A stretch of DNA of 29,288 nucleotides from an uncultured Clostridia bacterium. Lineage in GTDB: Bacteria > Bacillota > Clostridia > Christensenellales > Aristaeellaceae. The notes under the pieces are model-generated. The model was not told where the DNA came from. It made no database searches and saw nothing but the letters and a program-made list of their open reading frames with translations. Positions 1 to 6,759 of the stretch are shown in pieces. The position numbers were made by a program, and so were the translations under genes. Where the stretch lies: the NCBI GenBank assembly GCA_937934775.1, contig CALGYL010000388.1, positions 1-29,288 on the forward strand, read 5' to 3'. Positions within the stretch are counted from its first letter, which is position 1. Each line of letters starts with the position of its first letter.

Positions 1-284
1 GCCAGTGCAACGACGCCTTCTCCGCCATCAAGGTGGCGGTGGCGCTGGCGGACGCCTTCGGATGCGGCGTCAACGATCTGCCGCTGACGCTGGTCCTCTC
101 CTGGTACGAGCAGAAGGCCGTCTCGATCCTCTTGACCCTGCTGGCTCTGGGCGTTCGCAACATCAAGCTTGGCCCGACGCTGCCCGCCTTCGTGTCGCCT
201 GCGATCCTCGCCTACCTGGTGGAGCACTACGGCATCGCGCCCACCACCACCGCCGAGGCCGATCTCAAGCAGATTCTGGGCTAA
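1..284 (+). CDS. hcp: Hybrid cluster protein / hydroxylamine reductase, C-terminal fragment
   Basis: This is the last 93 codons of an open frame that enters the window from the left (first full codon at 3, stop TAA at 282-284). Family knowledge: Hcp carries a cubane cluster and a hybrid Fe-S-O cluster, reduces hydroxylamine or NO, and acts in the cytoplasm under nitrosative or low-oxygen conditions. Seen: the conserved Hcp tail, with CNDAFSAIK, GVNDLPLTLVLSWYEQKA and LGPTLPAFVSP. The Cys at residue 2 of the fragment and the Glu of WYEQKA lie 34 residues apart. By spacing they match the last Cys and last Glu ligands of the hybrid cluster; this assignment is by family memory, not alignment. The fragment ends in LKQILG, as full-length Hcp proteins do, so the 3' end is intact and only the 5' part is outside the window. 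Confidence 0.93.
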   Translation, partial: QCNDAFSAIKVAVALADAFGCGVNDLPLTLVLSWYEQKAVSILLTLLALGVRNIKLGPTLPAFVSPAILAYLVEHYGIAPTTTAEADLKQILG

Positions 285-306
285 ATCGAAAAAATCCTCA
301 TTGTCG

Positions 307-329
307 CCCCGCGGCTGTCAGCCGCGGGG
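307..329 (+). terminator. GC-rich hairpin after hcp (weak terminator candidate)
   Basis: There is a perfect 10-bp stem (307-316 with 320-329) with a 3-base loop, 22 bases after the hcp stop. It lacks a U-tract on the plus strand, so it may be an RNA-stabilising 3' hairpin or a Rho-assisted end rather than a classic intrinsic terminator. Confidence 0.35.
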
Positions 330-505
330 CGGTTCCGTATGCTGGCCAAACCGGATTGCGCCGCAGGATTTCGAACTCTTCAGTAAACCTTGCTTCCGTT
401 ACGGAAATGAAAACCGGTTCAGCGCGGACAAACATTTCGCCCTTTCCTGGAAATACGCTTTGTGATATCATAGGGGTAATTTATGGGAAATGGGAGGAAG
501 TCGTC

Positions 506-1117
506 ATGACAATCGAAGAGCTTTCAGCCCTCCCCAAGGGCGATCTGAAGGCGTCGGAATCGCTGACCGCGCAGGATGTTGCGGATCTTGTGGAAATCCT
601 GAATGAAAAGGCGGACGCGCCGCGCTATCAGGCGCTGCTGCTCTTGCTCGCCCGTTCGGAAGCGTCCCCTGATGTGCTCCCCCATTGGCCGCGGTTCTGT
701 GTTAAGCTCGGAGACGCCAATTCCTATCAGCGCTCCATCGGCATCCAGATGCTGGCGGCAAACGCACGGTGGGCGGATGGCGAAATGGTCTGGGAGTGTC
801 TGCCCGCCTGTCTTCGCCTGATCGAAGACGAAAAACCCATCACCGCCCGGCAGGCGATCCAGTCGCTTGGGAAAATCGCCGCAATCGCGCCAAACGCCGC
901 GAAGCCGGTGGCCGAAGCGCTGATGGGACTGGATCCCGCATCTGTCCGGGAAACCATGCGAAAGCTGATCCTTCTGGACATCTGCCACGCGCTTCTGCCG
1001 CTTACCGGAAACCCGGACCTGAGAGACTCCGTGCAAGCGTTCCTCATGACCGCGCTGTCCGGCGATATTCTGGACAAGGCGGCGAAGAAGGACATTCGTC
1101 AGGCAATGGCCCTGTGA
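506..1117 (+). CDS. HEAT-repeat-like hypothetical protein (203 aa)
   Basis: The ATG at 506 follows GGGAGGAA with a good spacing, so this start is chosen although the frame is open much further upstream. The protein is 203 residues, soluble and almost entirely helical, with no signal peptide or membrane segment. From about residue 35 on it is a string of amphipathic helix pairs (for example around YQALLLLLARSEASPDVLPHWPR, read in parts, and ITARQAIQSLGKIAAIAPNA) typical of HEAT/armadillo-type solenoids, with the characteristic helix break between pairs. Such proteins are protein-binding scaffolds; no enzyme motif is visible. It stands alone between the hcp terminator region and its own strong terminator (1191-1231), so its partner cannot be inferred from context. 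I do not recognise a named family beyond the general HEAT-like fold. Confidence 0.75.
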   Translation: MTIEELSALPKGDLKASESLTAQDVADLVEILNEKADAPRYQALLLLLARSEASPDVLPHWPRFCVKLGDANSYQRSIGIQMLAANARWADGEMVWECLPACLRLIEDEKPITARQAIQSLGKIAAIAPNAAKPVAEALMGLDPASVRETMRKLILLDICHALLPLTGNPDLRDSVQAFLMTALSGDILDKAAKKDIRQAMAL

Positions 1118-1190
1118 CAGACAACCAGCAATCCCCGCCACGAAGAACCCCGGTCATGAAACGCTTCGAAACCTGATACCCAAGCGAAAA

Positions 1191-1231
1191 GCCGCCCGTT
1201 CCGTTTTCCGGATCGGGCGGCATTCTTTTTT
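1191..1231 (+). terminator. Intrinsic terminator of the HEAT-like gene
   Basis: An 8-bp GC stem (1191-1198 with 1214-1221) is followed by a T-rich run at 1223-1231. It lies between convergent genes: 73 bases after the stop at 1117 and 7 bases before the stop of the mutarotase on the other strand. Four A bases just before the stem give a short U-run on the minus strand, so it may also end the sugar operon. Confidence 0.85.
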
Positions 1232-1237
1232 CGAATC

Positions 1238-1570
1238 TCAGTCCAGATGGTACACTTCGGGCATGTCGGCCCACCACTCGCCCGGCGCGCGGGTTTCCAG
1301 CGGCTGCTGACAGGGCTTGCACTCCGCCCACCATTCCTGCGTCTTGGGGTCGGCGGCCATCTTGGCCATGTCGGCCTCGTAGTCGTCGCCCACGTACTCA
1401 AAGTAGCTGAACAATAGCCCGTCCTTGTAGTAAATGGAATAGTTCCGGATGTTGCATTCCTTGATCATCCGGTTGATCTCCGGCCAGGGCGCGGCGTGGA
1501 GCTTCTTGTAATACGCCAGTTTCTCGGGCTTCACGCCGATCACCGAGCCAAACCTCTGAACCTTGCCCAT
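1238..1570 (-). CDS. rhaM: L-rhamnose mutarotase
   Basis: This 110-residue protein is of normal length for the RhaM/YiiL/RhaU family, which interconverts the alpha and beta anomers of L-rhamnose in the cytoplasm. Visible family features are KLHAAPWPEI (Tyr21, His25), NIRNYSIYYKDGLLFSYFEYVG and the tryptophan pair in TQEWWAEC (Trp80, Trp81). From memory of E. coli RhaM, the corresponding Tyr, His and Trp residues line the active site. The start ATG at 1570 sits 7 bases after AAGGAGG. It is the last gene of the minus-strand sugar transport operon, separated from the binding-protein gene by 262 bases of structured DNA. Its presence is the main reason for suggesting rhamnose or a related 6-deoxyhexose as the transported sugar. 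No rhamnose isomerase, kinase or aldolase gene is in the window. Confidence 0.88.
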   Translation of the reverse strand: MGKVQRFGSVIGVKPEKLAYYKKLHAAPWPEINRMIKECNIRNYSIYYKDGLLFSYFEYVGDDYEADMAKMAADPKTQEWWAECKPCQQPLETRAPGEWWADMPEVYHLD

Positions 1571-1832
1571 ATGGACCTCCTTGCAAATGCCCCGCGCCCT
1601 GTTTGGACGCGGGGCAAGAAGTGATTGGGATTTCTAAGCGGCGCTTCCACACGCGTACCTTCGGGGTTCGGGGCCGCGCCCCGATTCATTCAAGGCAACC
1701 GGAGGGCGGCGTGTACGGCCGCAGGTTGCATCCAGCTTCGCGCGCGGGCCCGCCCGTGAGCCTTCGGCTCACAGGGCATGCGCCGCTGTCCCGCAATGAA
1801 AAGCTGCACGGCAGATTTTCATTGCCTCCCGA
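1571..1832 (-). other. Structured intergenic region inside the sugar operon
   Basis: This stretch between the binding-protein and mutarotase genes holds four inverted repeats and no convincing gene. They are 1589-1596 with 1608-1615 (8 bp), 1669-1674 with 1678-1683 (6 bp), 1756-1762 with 1766-1772 (7 bp, TTC loop), and 1795-1802 with 1816-1823. The last encloses a further 4-bp stem and starts 9 bases after the binding-protein stop. None has a long U-tract on the minus strand. Inference: 3' stabilisation of the abundant binding-protein message and partial attenuation before rhaM, as is common between periplasmic-binding-protein genes and their neighbours. Confidence 0.5.
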
Positions 1833-2969
1833 TTACCACTGCGGCGGGTAGAAGCCGTCCACGTTGTCCTTGGTGATGATGTCCTGCGCGAGGTAGCCGA
1901 TGGCGGGCACTTCCTGGCCGGCAAACCACTTGGCCATCGAGTAGCACACGGCGGCGCCGTCGCCCTCGGCGGTCTGGTAGTTGATGGCCAAGAGGTCGCC
2001 GCTCTTCACAAGGTCCATGCCCTGCTTGGAGTTGCCGGCAGCCACGACGAGGATGTCGCTGCGGCCCGCTTCCTTGATGGCGTCGATGGTGCCGATGGCC
2101 TGCGCGGAGTCGTCCGCGAGGAAGATGGCGTTCAGATCGGTGCCGAAGCGGGTGATCCAGTCCGACACGACCTGCTTGCACTGCACGGCATCAAAGCCCG
2201 GGGTCTGGATGTCAAGGGTCTTGATGTCGGGCGCGATTTTCTTGAACTCCGTGATCGGGCCGTAGGTACGGGCGAAGTAGGGCGAGGTGCCCGCGTTGTG
2301 GGTGATGTAGCAGATGCCGCCCTTGTTGTTCATGGCGGTGGCCAGCTTGCCGGCTAGCAGGCGCATCTGGCCCCAGTCGTCCGGACCGGTCCAGGAGATC
2401 ATGTACTTCATGGCGTCGGAGGTGGGCAGGGTGTTGGTGCCGAACACCGGGATGCCGGCTTCGTTGATCTTACGGAACTGCTGCACGGCGGACTCAGCGT
2501 TGAGCGGGATCAGGCCGATGGCGTCCGGATGGGCGTTGATGGCCTGGTCGATCAGCTGGTTCTGAACGTTGACGTCCCAGTTCGGGCTCCAGGCTTCGAG
2601 GGTCATGCCGAAGAATTCGCAGGCCTTCTTGGCGCCATTGATGTAGGCGGTGGTCCAGGGGTGATCGCCGTGGACGATCAGGATGACCTTCTTGCCCTTG
2701 GGGCCGTCGGCAGGAGAAGTGGGGATGTTTTCCTTGTCGCCGGCGTTCCAGCCTGCGTACTCCATGTCATAATAGCGGCCGGAGTCATCTTCGGGCAGCG
2801 CGGACGGATCGGCGGGACGCTCGGGGAATTCCTTGACCGTCAACTTGGGCATGAGAATCTGACCATCGGTAGACAGCACGCTGGTGGGGTCGGGCAGATC
2901 AACCGCGGCCATGGTGACCGGAGCAATCGCCATCAGGAGCGCCAGGGCAAGTAACAGGATCCTCTTCAT
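1833..2969 (-). CDS. Sugar ABC transporter substrate-binding protein (RhaS/RbsB type)
   Basis: The chosen ATG at 2969 follows GGAGGG at good spacing, giving 378 residues; an in-frame ATG at 2984 lies upstream of this site and is less likely. The first 22 residues are a typical Sec signal peptide (basic MKR, a leucine-rich core, cleavage after about VTMA). There is no lipobox cysteine. A low-complexity, Pro/Asp-rich stretch of about 70 residues precedes the periplasmic-binding-protein fold, which starts near KKVILIVHGDHPWTTAYING and continues through DQAINAHPDAIGLIPLN and NAIFLADDSAQAIGTIDAIKEAG. This is the class 1 (RbsB/LacI-like) binding fold used for pentoses, hexoses, AI-2 and rhamnose. 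It is the fourth gene of the operon and supplies sugar specificity to the two permeases and the ATPase. Substrate is inferred from rhaM alone. Confidence 0.9.
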   Translation of the reverse strand: MKRILLLALALLMAIAPVTMAAVDLPDPTSVLSTDGQILMPKLTVKEFPERPADPSALPEDDSGRYYDMEYAGWNAGDKENIPTSPADGPKGKKVILIVHGDHPWTTAYINGAKKACEFFGMTLEAWSPNWDVNVQNQLIDQAINAHPDAIGLIPLNAESAVQQFRKINEAGIPVFGTNTLPTSDAMKYMISWTGPDDWGQMRLLAGKLATAMNNKGGICYITHNAGTSPYFARTYGPITEFKKIAPDIKTLDIQTPGFDAVQCKQVVSDWITRFGTDLNAIFLADDSAQAIGTIDAIKEAGRSDILVVAAGNSKQGMDLVKSGDLLAINYQTAEGDGAAVCYSMAKWFAGQEVPAIGYLAQDIITKDNVDGFYPPQW

Positions 2970-3018
2970 TGCGTTTCCCTCCATCGATTATATTCACCCG
3001 TCGTTGGGCAAACCCGAC

Positions 3019-4053
3019 TTACTTGGCGGAGGCCAGCATGCGTTCGCGCTCTACAACCAACTGCGCGCGGATGCCGATCTTGCGCTTGGCGAAGTAGTTG
3101 GTGATGGTCTCGTACAGAACGACCGCCGCCAGCACCACGCCGTTGGACAGGATCTGAATTTCATACTTGCCGACCAGGGCGGTCAGCACGTTGAACATGG
3201 CCATCAGGCCCAGGACCGCGATGAACGTCTTCCATACGCTGCCCCTGCCCCCATCGGTGGAAGTACCGCCGATGATCGTCGCGGCCAGCGCCACCATCAG
3301 CGGCGCGATGCCCTTCTCCCCCATGTTGGGCGCGGCCGACGACTGCGCGATGGCGAACAATACGCCGCCCATCGCCGACACAAAGCCGGAGATCGCGAAC
3401 ACCGCGACCGTGGTGGCGGTGGAATTGACGCCGCCCAGCCACGCGGTTTCCAGATTGCCGCCGACGATGTAGACGTTGCGGCCGAAGCGGGTGTTGTTCA
3501 GGATCACCGCCAGCACGATCACCATCGTGAGCGCAACAATGACCTTGGGCGTCAGCGGGAAGGGCTTCAGGAACTTGTTCAGAAAGTCCGCGAAGGCAAA
3601 GTCGCCCTTGTCGCCGATTTCCGCGCCGTTGCAGTAGATGTACATGATGCCTTTGAGCACAAACTGCATGCCCAGCGTCACAATGAACGAGTGGATCTTA
3701 CCCTTGGAGATCAGAATGCCGTTCAGCGCGCCGAACAGGATGCCCGCCAGCAGCGCCACCGGTACGCTCACCGCCCAGGATTGCTTCTGCAGCGTGTGGA
3801 TGCCCATGACCAGCACGGCGCCAAGGTTGGCCATGTAGCCGACCGACAGATCCATGTGCCCGGCGATCATGCACAGCGTAAAGCCGATGCCGATCATCGA
3901 ATACAGAATTGTGGAATCCAGGATGGACTTCATGTTGTACAGCGTGAAGAAGTTGGGCGCAAAGATGCCCAGCACCATCATCAGCGCCACCAGAAGGTAC
4001 GCGCGGTTATCATTGATCCGCCTGGGTAAGGATTTCCGTTTGAATCCGGCCAT
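3019..4053 (-). CDS. Sugar ABC transporter permease (RbsC family), second permease
   Basis: The protein is 344 residues. The start is taken at ATG 4053 because it overlaps the stop of the preceding permease as TGATG, a coupled-translation arrangement; an upstream ATG at 4095 lies inside the neighbour. It is a polytopic membrane protein of the BPD_transp_2 family, with about eight to ten hydrophobic segments. The family segment SVGYMANLGAVLVMGIH follows MIAGHMDLS, and the cytoplasmic motif region LGGVNSTATTVAVFAISG leads to GGTSTDGGRGSVWKTFIAV, which matches the conserved GG.GS..G...G coupling region of RbsC-type permeases. It probably forms a heterodimeric channel with the product of 4053-5069. 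The binding-protein gene follows after 49 bases. Confidence 0.93.
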   Translation of the reverse strand: MAGFKRKSLPRRINDNRAYLLVALMMVLGIFAPNFFTLYNMKSILDSTILYSMIGIGFTLCMIAGHMDLSVGYMANLGAVLVMGIHTLQKQSWAVSVPVALLAGILFGALNGILISKGKIHSFIVTLGMQFVLKGIMYIYCNGAEIGDKGDFAFADFLNKFLKPFPLTPKVIVALTMVIVLAVILNNTRFGRNVYIVGGNLETAWLGGVNSTATTVAVFAISGFVSAMGGVLFAIAQSSAAPNMGEKGIAPLMVALAATIIGGTSTDGGRGSVWKTFIAVLGLMAMFNVLTALVGKYEIQILSNGVVLAAVVLYETITNYFAKRKIGIRAQLVVERERMLASAK

Positions 4054-5069
4054 CAGCTTCGCCCCAGCTTTCTGTCGGAAGTGGTGTTGATCCACACGAT
4101 CACCAGGAACATCACGCCCAGCACCAGATACTGCTCAAACGTGGATACGCCGACCAGGTTCATGATGTTGGACAATAGGCCCATCGTCAGAACGCCGCCG
4201 AAGGTGCCAATCAGGTCGCCCTTGCCGCCCGCCAGCGTCATGCCGCCCAGAAGAACCGCCGTCATCGCGCGGAAGTCATAACCCTCGCCGTTGTAGTAGG
4301 CGCCAGTCTTCGAAATCGAGGCCAGGAACAGTCCGGTGATCGAGGCGCAGAACGAGGAGATCAGGAACACGATGATGATGACCTTCACGATGTTGATGCC
4401 CGAGAGCCGTGCCGCTTCATAGTTCGAACCCACCACTTTCAACTGGTTGCCGAAGGCGGTGCGCGTCAGGATGTACTGGCCGAGGATGAACATCGCGGCC
4501 ATCACCAGCACCATGGCCGGGATGCGCAGATAACGGGAGCGGGACAGTGCAAAGAAGGCTTCTACCGCCGGGGTGTCGCCGGCGATGATGTCCGGATACA
4601 CCTGATTGCCTCCGTAGAGCCAGCGCACCACGCCCGAAATGACAAAGTTGAACGCCATCGTCCAGATGACCGGGTGCGCGCGGAGTTTGCCGATCACGAA
4701 ACCGTTGACGATGCCTAGGAGCGTCCCCGCGAGCGTCCCCAGAAGCAGGCTGGGCCAGAAGCCTAAGCCGATGCAGGTAACCGAGATCATGCCGGAAAAG
4801 GCGATGGTCATCGGCGCCGACATGTCGGAGAAGTTTGCGCTGAACACCACAAAGCTCATCCCCACGCAGGTGATGCCCAGAATGGAGACCGCCTGCACCA
4901 CGGACATGAGGTTCTTGCCCGTCAGGAACTTGCCGGGCGCGAGGACGATGCCAAGAACGACCAGCAGCAGCACGATCACATACACGCCCAAGCGGTTGAC
5001 GACCACCGTCAGCTGGTTAACGCTGCGCTTGCGTTCGTCCTGAGGAACGGATGCGCTATTCATGGACAT
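4053..5069 (-). CDS. Sugar ABC transporter permease (RbsC family), first permease
   Basis: The protein is 338 residues from the ATG at 5069, which follows GGGAGGGGAAGC; a second in-frame ATG at 5063 is possible. It overlaps the 3' end of the ATPase gene by 14 bases and the next permease by one base, so the three are translated as a block. BPD_transp_2 family signs are FVVFSANFSDMSAPMTIAFSGM in the third and fourth membrane segments, RTAFGNQLKVVGSNYEAARLSGINI at the cytoplasmic EAA-like coupling loop, and FRAMTAVLLGGMTLAGGKGDLIGT toward the C-terminus. The N-terminal 25 residues are polar and cytosolic. It partners with the second permease; the two differ in sequence, as in rhamnose and autoinducer transporters, unlike ribose importers with a single RbsC. 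Confidence 0.93.
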   Translation of the reverse strand: MSMNSASVPQDERKRSVNQLTVVVNRLGVYVIVLLLVVLGIVLAPGKFLTGKNLMSVVQAVSILGITCVGMSFVVFSANFSDMSAPMTIAFSGMISVTCIGLGFWPSLLLGTLAGTLLGIVNGFVIGKLRAHPVIWTMAFNFVISGVVRWLYGGNQVYPDIIAGDTPAVEAFFALSRSRYLRIPAMVLVMAAMFILGQYILTRTAFGNQLKVVGSNYEAARLSGINIVKVIIIVFLISSFCASITGLFLASISKTGAYYNGEGYDFRAMTAVLLGGMTLAGGKGDLIGTFGGVLTMGLLSNIMNLVGVSTFEQYLVLGVMFLVIVWINTTSDRKLGRS

Positions 5070-6576
5070 GCTTCCCCTCCCCGTTCGCGGCCAATAAAAG
5101 CGCGCTTTCGCTGATCTCATCCCGTTTGATTTCACCGATCACATGGCCGTTTCTGAGAACCACCGCCCGGTCGCTCAGGCCCACCATCTCCGGAAGGTCG
5201 CTGGTGATCAGGATGACGGCGCTGCCGTTGGCGGCCAGGTTTTCAACCGCCTTGTGGATGATCTCCTTGGCGCCGATGTCGACGCCGCGGGTGGGCTCGT
5301 CCAGAATCAGAACGGAAGGCTTCGTCATCAGCCACTTGGCCATCAGGATCTTCTGCTGGTTGCCGCCGGAGAAGTTTGTCACGGGACGGTTTGTCTCCAT
5401 CGGATAGACGCTGAGGGCTTCCATCAGTTCCTTCACATCTTTGGCGCCCATCGACGGATTGAACAGTGGCCCTCTGGAGAGCTTCGGGATGTGAGCGGCC
5501 ACCGTGTTTTCACCGGCGGTGAGGCGGACGGCCAGTCCGTCGTATTTACGGCTCTCCGTCAGGTATACGATGCCCGACTGGATGGCTTCCCGCATGTTTT
5601 TAAAATGAACCTTCTTGCCGCGCAGGTAGACCGAACCGTCGCTAAACGGGTCCACGCCCACGATGGCCCTGGCCAGTTCCGTGCGCCCCGCGCCCGCCAG
5701 ACCGCAGATGGCCAGCGTCTCGCCCTCGCGCACCTGGAAATTCACATCATGGAAGAATCCCCAGCGGCTCAGGTGTTCGACCCTGAGAAGCTCCTTGCCG
5801 ATTTGGGGACTGCGGCGATTGTAAAATTCGCTCACGGACCGGCCGACCATCAGGTCAACGATCTCGGTGCGGTTGGTATCCTTCGTGGCGTAGGTACCCC
5901 GCTTCTTTCCATCGCGCATGACGGTGATGCGATCCGCGATCTCAAACACCTCCTGCAGGTGGTGCGAGATATAGATAATCGCGATGCCCTGCGCCTTCAG
6001 CTTGTGGATGATGTCGAACAGCCGCTTGACTTCCTCATTGGAAAGCGCGGAGGTCGGCTCGTCCATGACGAGAATGCGCGGGTTGTCGCCCAGTGTCTTT
6101 GCGATTTCCACCAGCTGTGCCTCGCACTGGCTGATGTCCGACACGGGCATCGACGGGTCCAGGTAGCCAAGGCCCACCTGCTCCAGCAGTTCCTTCGAGC
6201 GGCGGCGGACTTCCTGATGGTCGATGAACAGGCCTTTCTTGGGGAACTTGCCCACCAGCATGTTTTCGGCGATGGAAATCGGCCGGGCCAGCGACAGCTC
6301 CTGATAGATCATGCCGACGCCGCGGGCTTTGGACTGTGCGGGCGTGTGCAGCGTCACCTCATTCCCGCGGATAATGACCTTTCCTGTGTAGTCCGAGAAC
6401 GATCCAGCCAGCAGCTTCATCAGCGTAGACTTGCCCGCGCCGTTTTCCCCGACCAGTGCGTGCACCTCGCCGGCGAGCACGTCAAAGTCCACGTTATCCA
6501 CCGCCAGCGTGCCGGGGAATGCCTTGGAGACTCCCTCCATGCGCAGTGCCTCGTCGCAGGGCGTCGTTCGGCTCAT
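5056..6576 (-). CDS. Sugar ABC transporter ATP-binding protein (RbsA/MglA type, two NBDs)
   Basis: The 506-residue fused double nucleotide-binding-domain ATPase energises the importer at the inner face of the membrane. NBD1 has Walker A GENGAGKST (43-51), a degenerate signature (VSDISQCEAQLVEIAKTL) and Walker B ILVMDEPTSAL. NBD2 has a degenerate Walker A (GLAGAGRTE), a canonical signature FSGGNQQKILMAKWL and Walker B VLILDEPTRGVD. This asymmetry is normal for the RbsA family. The start ATG at 6576 follows GGAGGGAGG. It is the first gene of the operon, with a TATAAT box 38 bases upstream of the start codon but a poor -35 element, and it diverges from the YesN-type regulator gene, which probably controls it. 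Confidence 0.95.
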   Translation of the reverse strand: MSRTTPCDEALRMEGVSKAFPGTLAVDNVDFDVLAGEVHALVGENGAGKSTLMKLLAGSFSDYTGKVIIRGNEVTLHTPAQSKARGVGMIYQELSLARPISIAENMLVGKFPKKGLFIDHQEVRRRSKELLEQVGLGYLDPSMPVSDISQCEAQLVEIAKTLGDNPRILVMDEPTSALSNEEVKRLFDIIHKLKAQGIAIIYISHHLQEVFEIADRITVMRDGKKRGTYATKDTNRTEIVDLMVGRSVSEFYNRRSPQIGKELLRVEHLSRWGFFHDVNFQVREGETLAICGLAGAGRTELARAIVGVDPFSDGSVYLRGKKVHFKNMREAIQSGIVYLTESRKYDGLAVRLTAGENTVAAHIPKLSRGPLFNPSMGAKDVKELMEALSVYPMETNRPVTNFSGGNQQKILMAKWLMTKPSVLILDEPTRGVDIGAKEIIHKAVENLAANGSAVILITSDLPEMVGLSDRAVVLRNGHVIGEIKRDEISESALLLAANGEGKHVHE

Positions 6577-6613
6577 CGCGCATTCCTCCCTCCGGGATTA
6601 CGAATCCTTTACC

Positions 6614-6642
6614 ATTATAGGGCTTGCCCGCGGTGGATACAG
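6614..6642 (-). promoter_or_regulatory. Promoter of the sugar transport operon (activator-dependent type)
   Basis: On the minus strand a perfect TATAAT (6619-6614) lies 38 bases before the ATPase ATG. The -35 position (6642-6637) has almost no match to TTGACA. A good -10 with a missing -35 suggests dependence on an activator; the divergent AraC-type response regulator is the obvious candidate. Confidence 0.5.
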
Positions 6643-6650
6643 TTGATTTT

Positions 6651-6665
6651 TCTATGCATCTATGC
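6651..6665. promoter_or_regulatory. Tandem TCTATGC direct repeat, candidate YesN-type operator
   Basis: TCTATGC occurs twice (6651-6657 and 6659-6665) with one base between, inside an A/T-rich patch of a GC-rich region. It is centred about 50 bp upstream of the predicted start of the transport-operon transcript. AraC-family activators bind direct repeats just upstream of or overlapping -35. The assignment is inference. Confidence 0.4.
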
Positions 6666-6705
6666 TGAATTTTTTAACACTTCGTGTCCGATCGGTGCGC
6701 TATGG

Positions 6706-6734
6706 TTTACGAAAGCGCGGGAATCTGATAGAAT
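6706..6734 (+). promoter_or_regulatory. Promoter of the response regulator/kinase operon
   Basis: TTTACG (6706-6711), a 17-base spacer and TAGAAT (6729-6734) precede the response-regulator ATG (6760) by 25 bases. The promoter is of moderate strength. Confidence 0.5.
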
Positions 6735-6759
6735 GCACCTGAATCCGGGAGGGAACGAA

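Noticed and set aside
2884..4029. 381-codon plus-strand open frame
   Set aside because: It mirrors the permease and binding-protein genes, has a His/Gln/Arg/Asp-rich composition and no ribosome binding site or family match.
5143..6759. Very long plus-strand open frame (about 540 codons) upstream of and in frame with the response regulator
   Set aside because: It is antisense to the ABC ATPase, is rich in Arg/His/Gln/Asp with no domain, and the true start has a strong ribosome binding site at 6760. GC-rich codon use leaves the opposite strand open.
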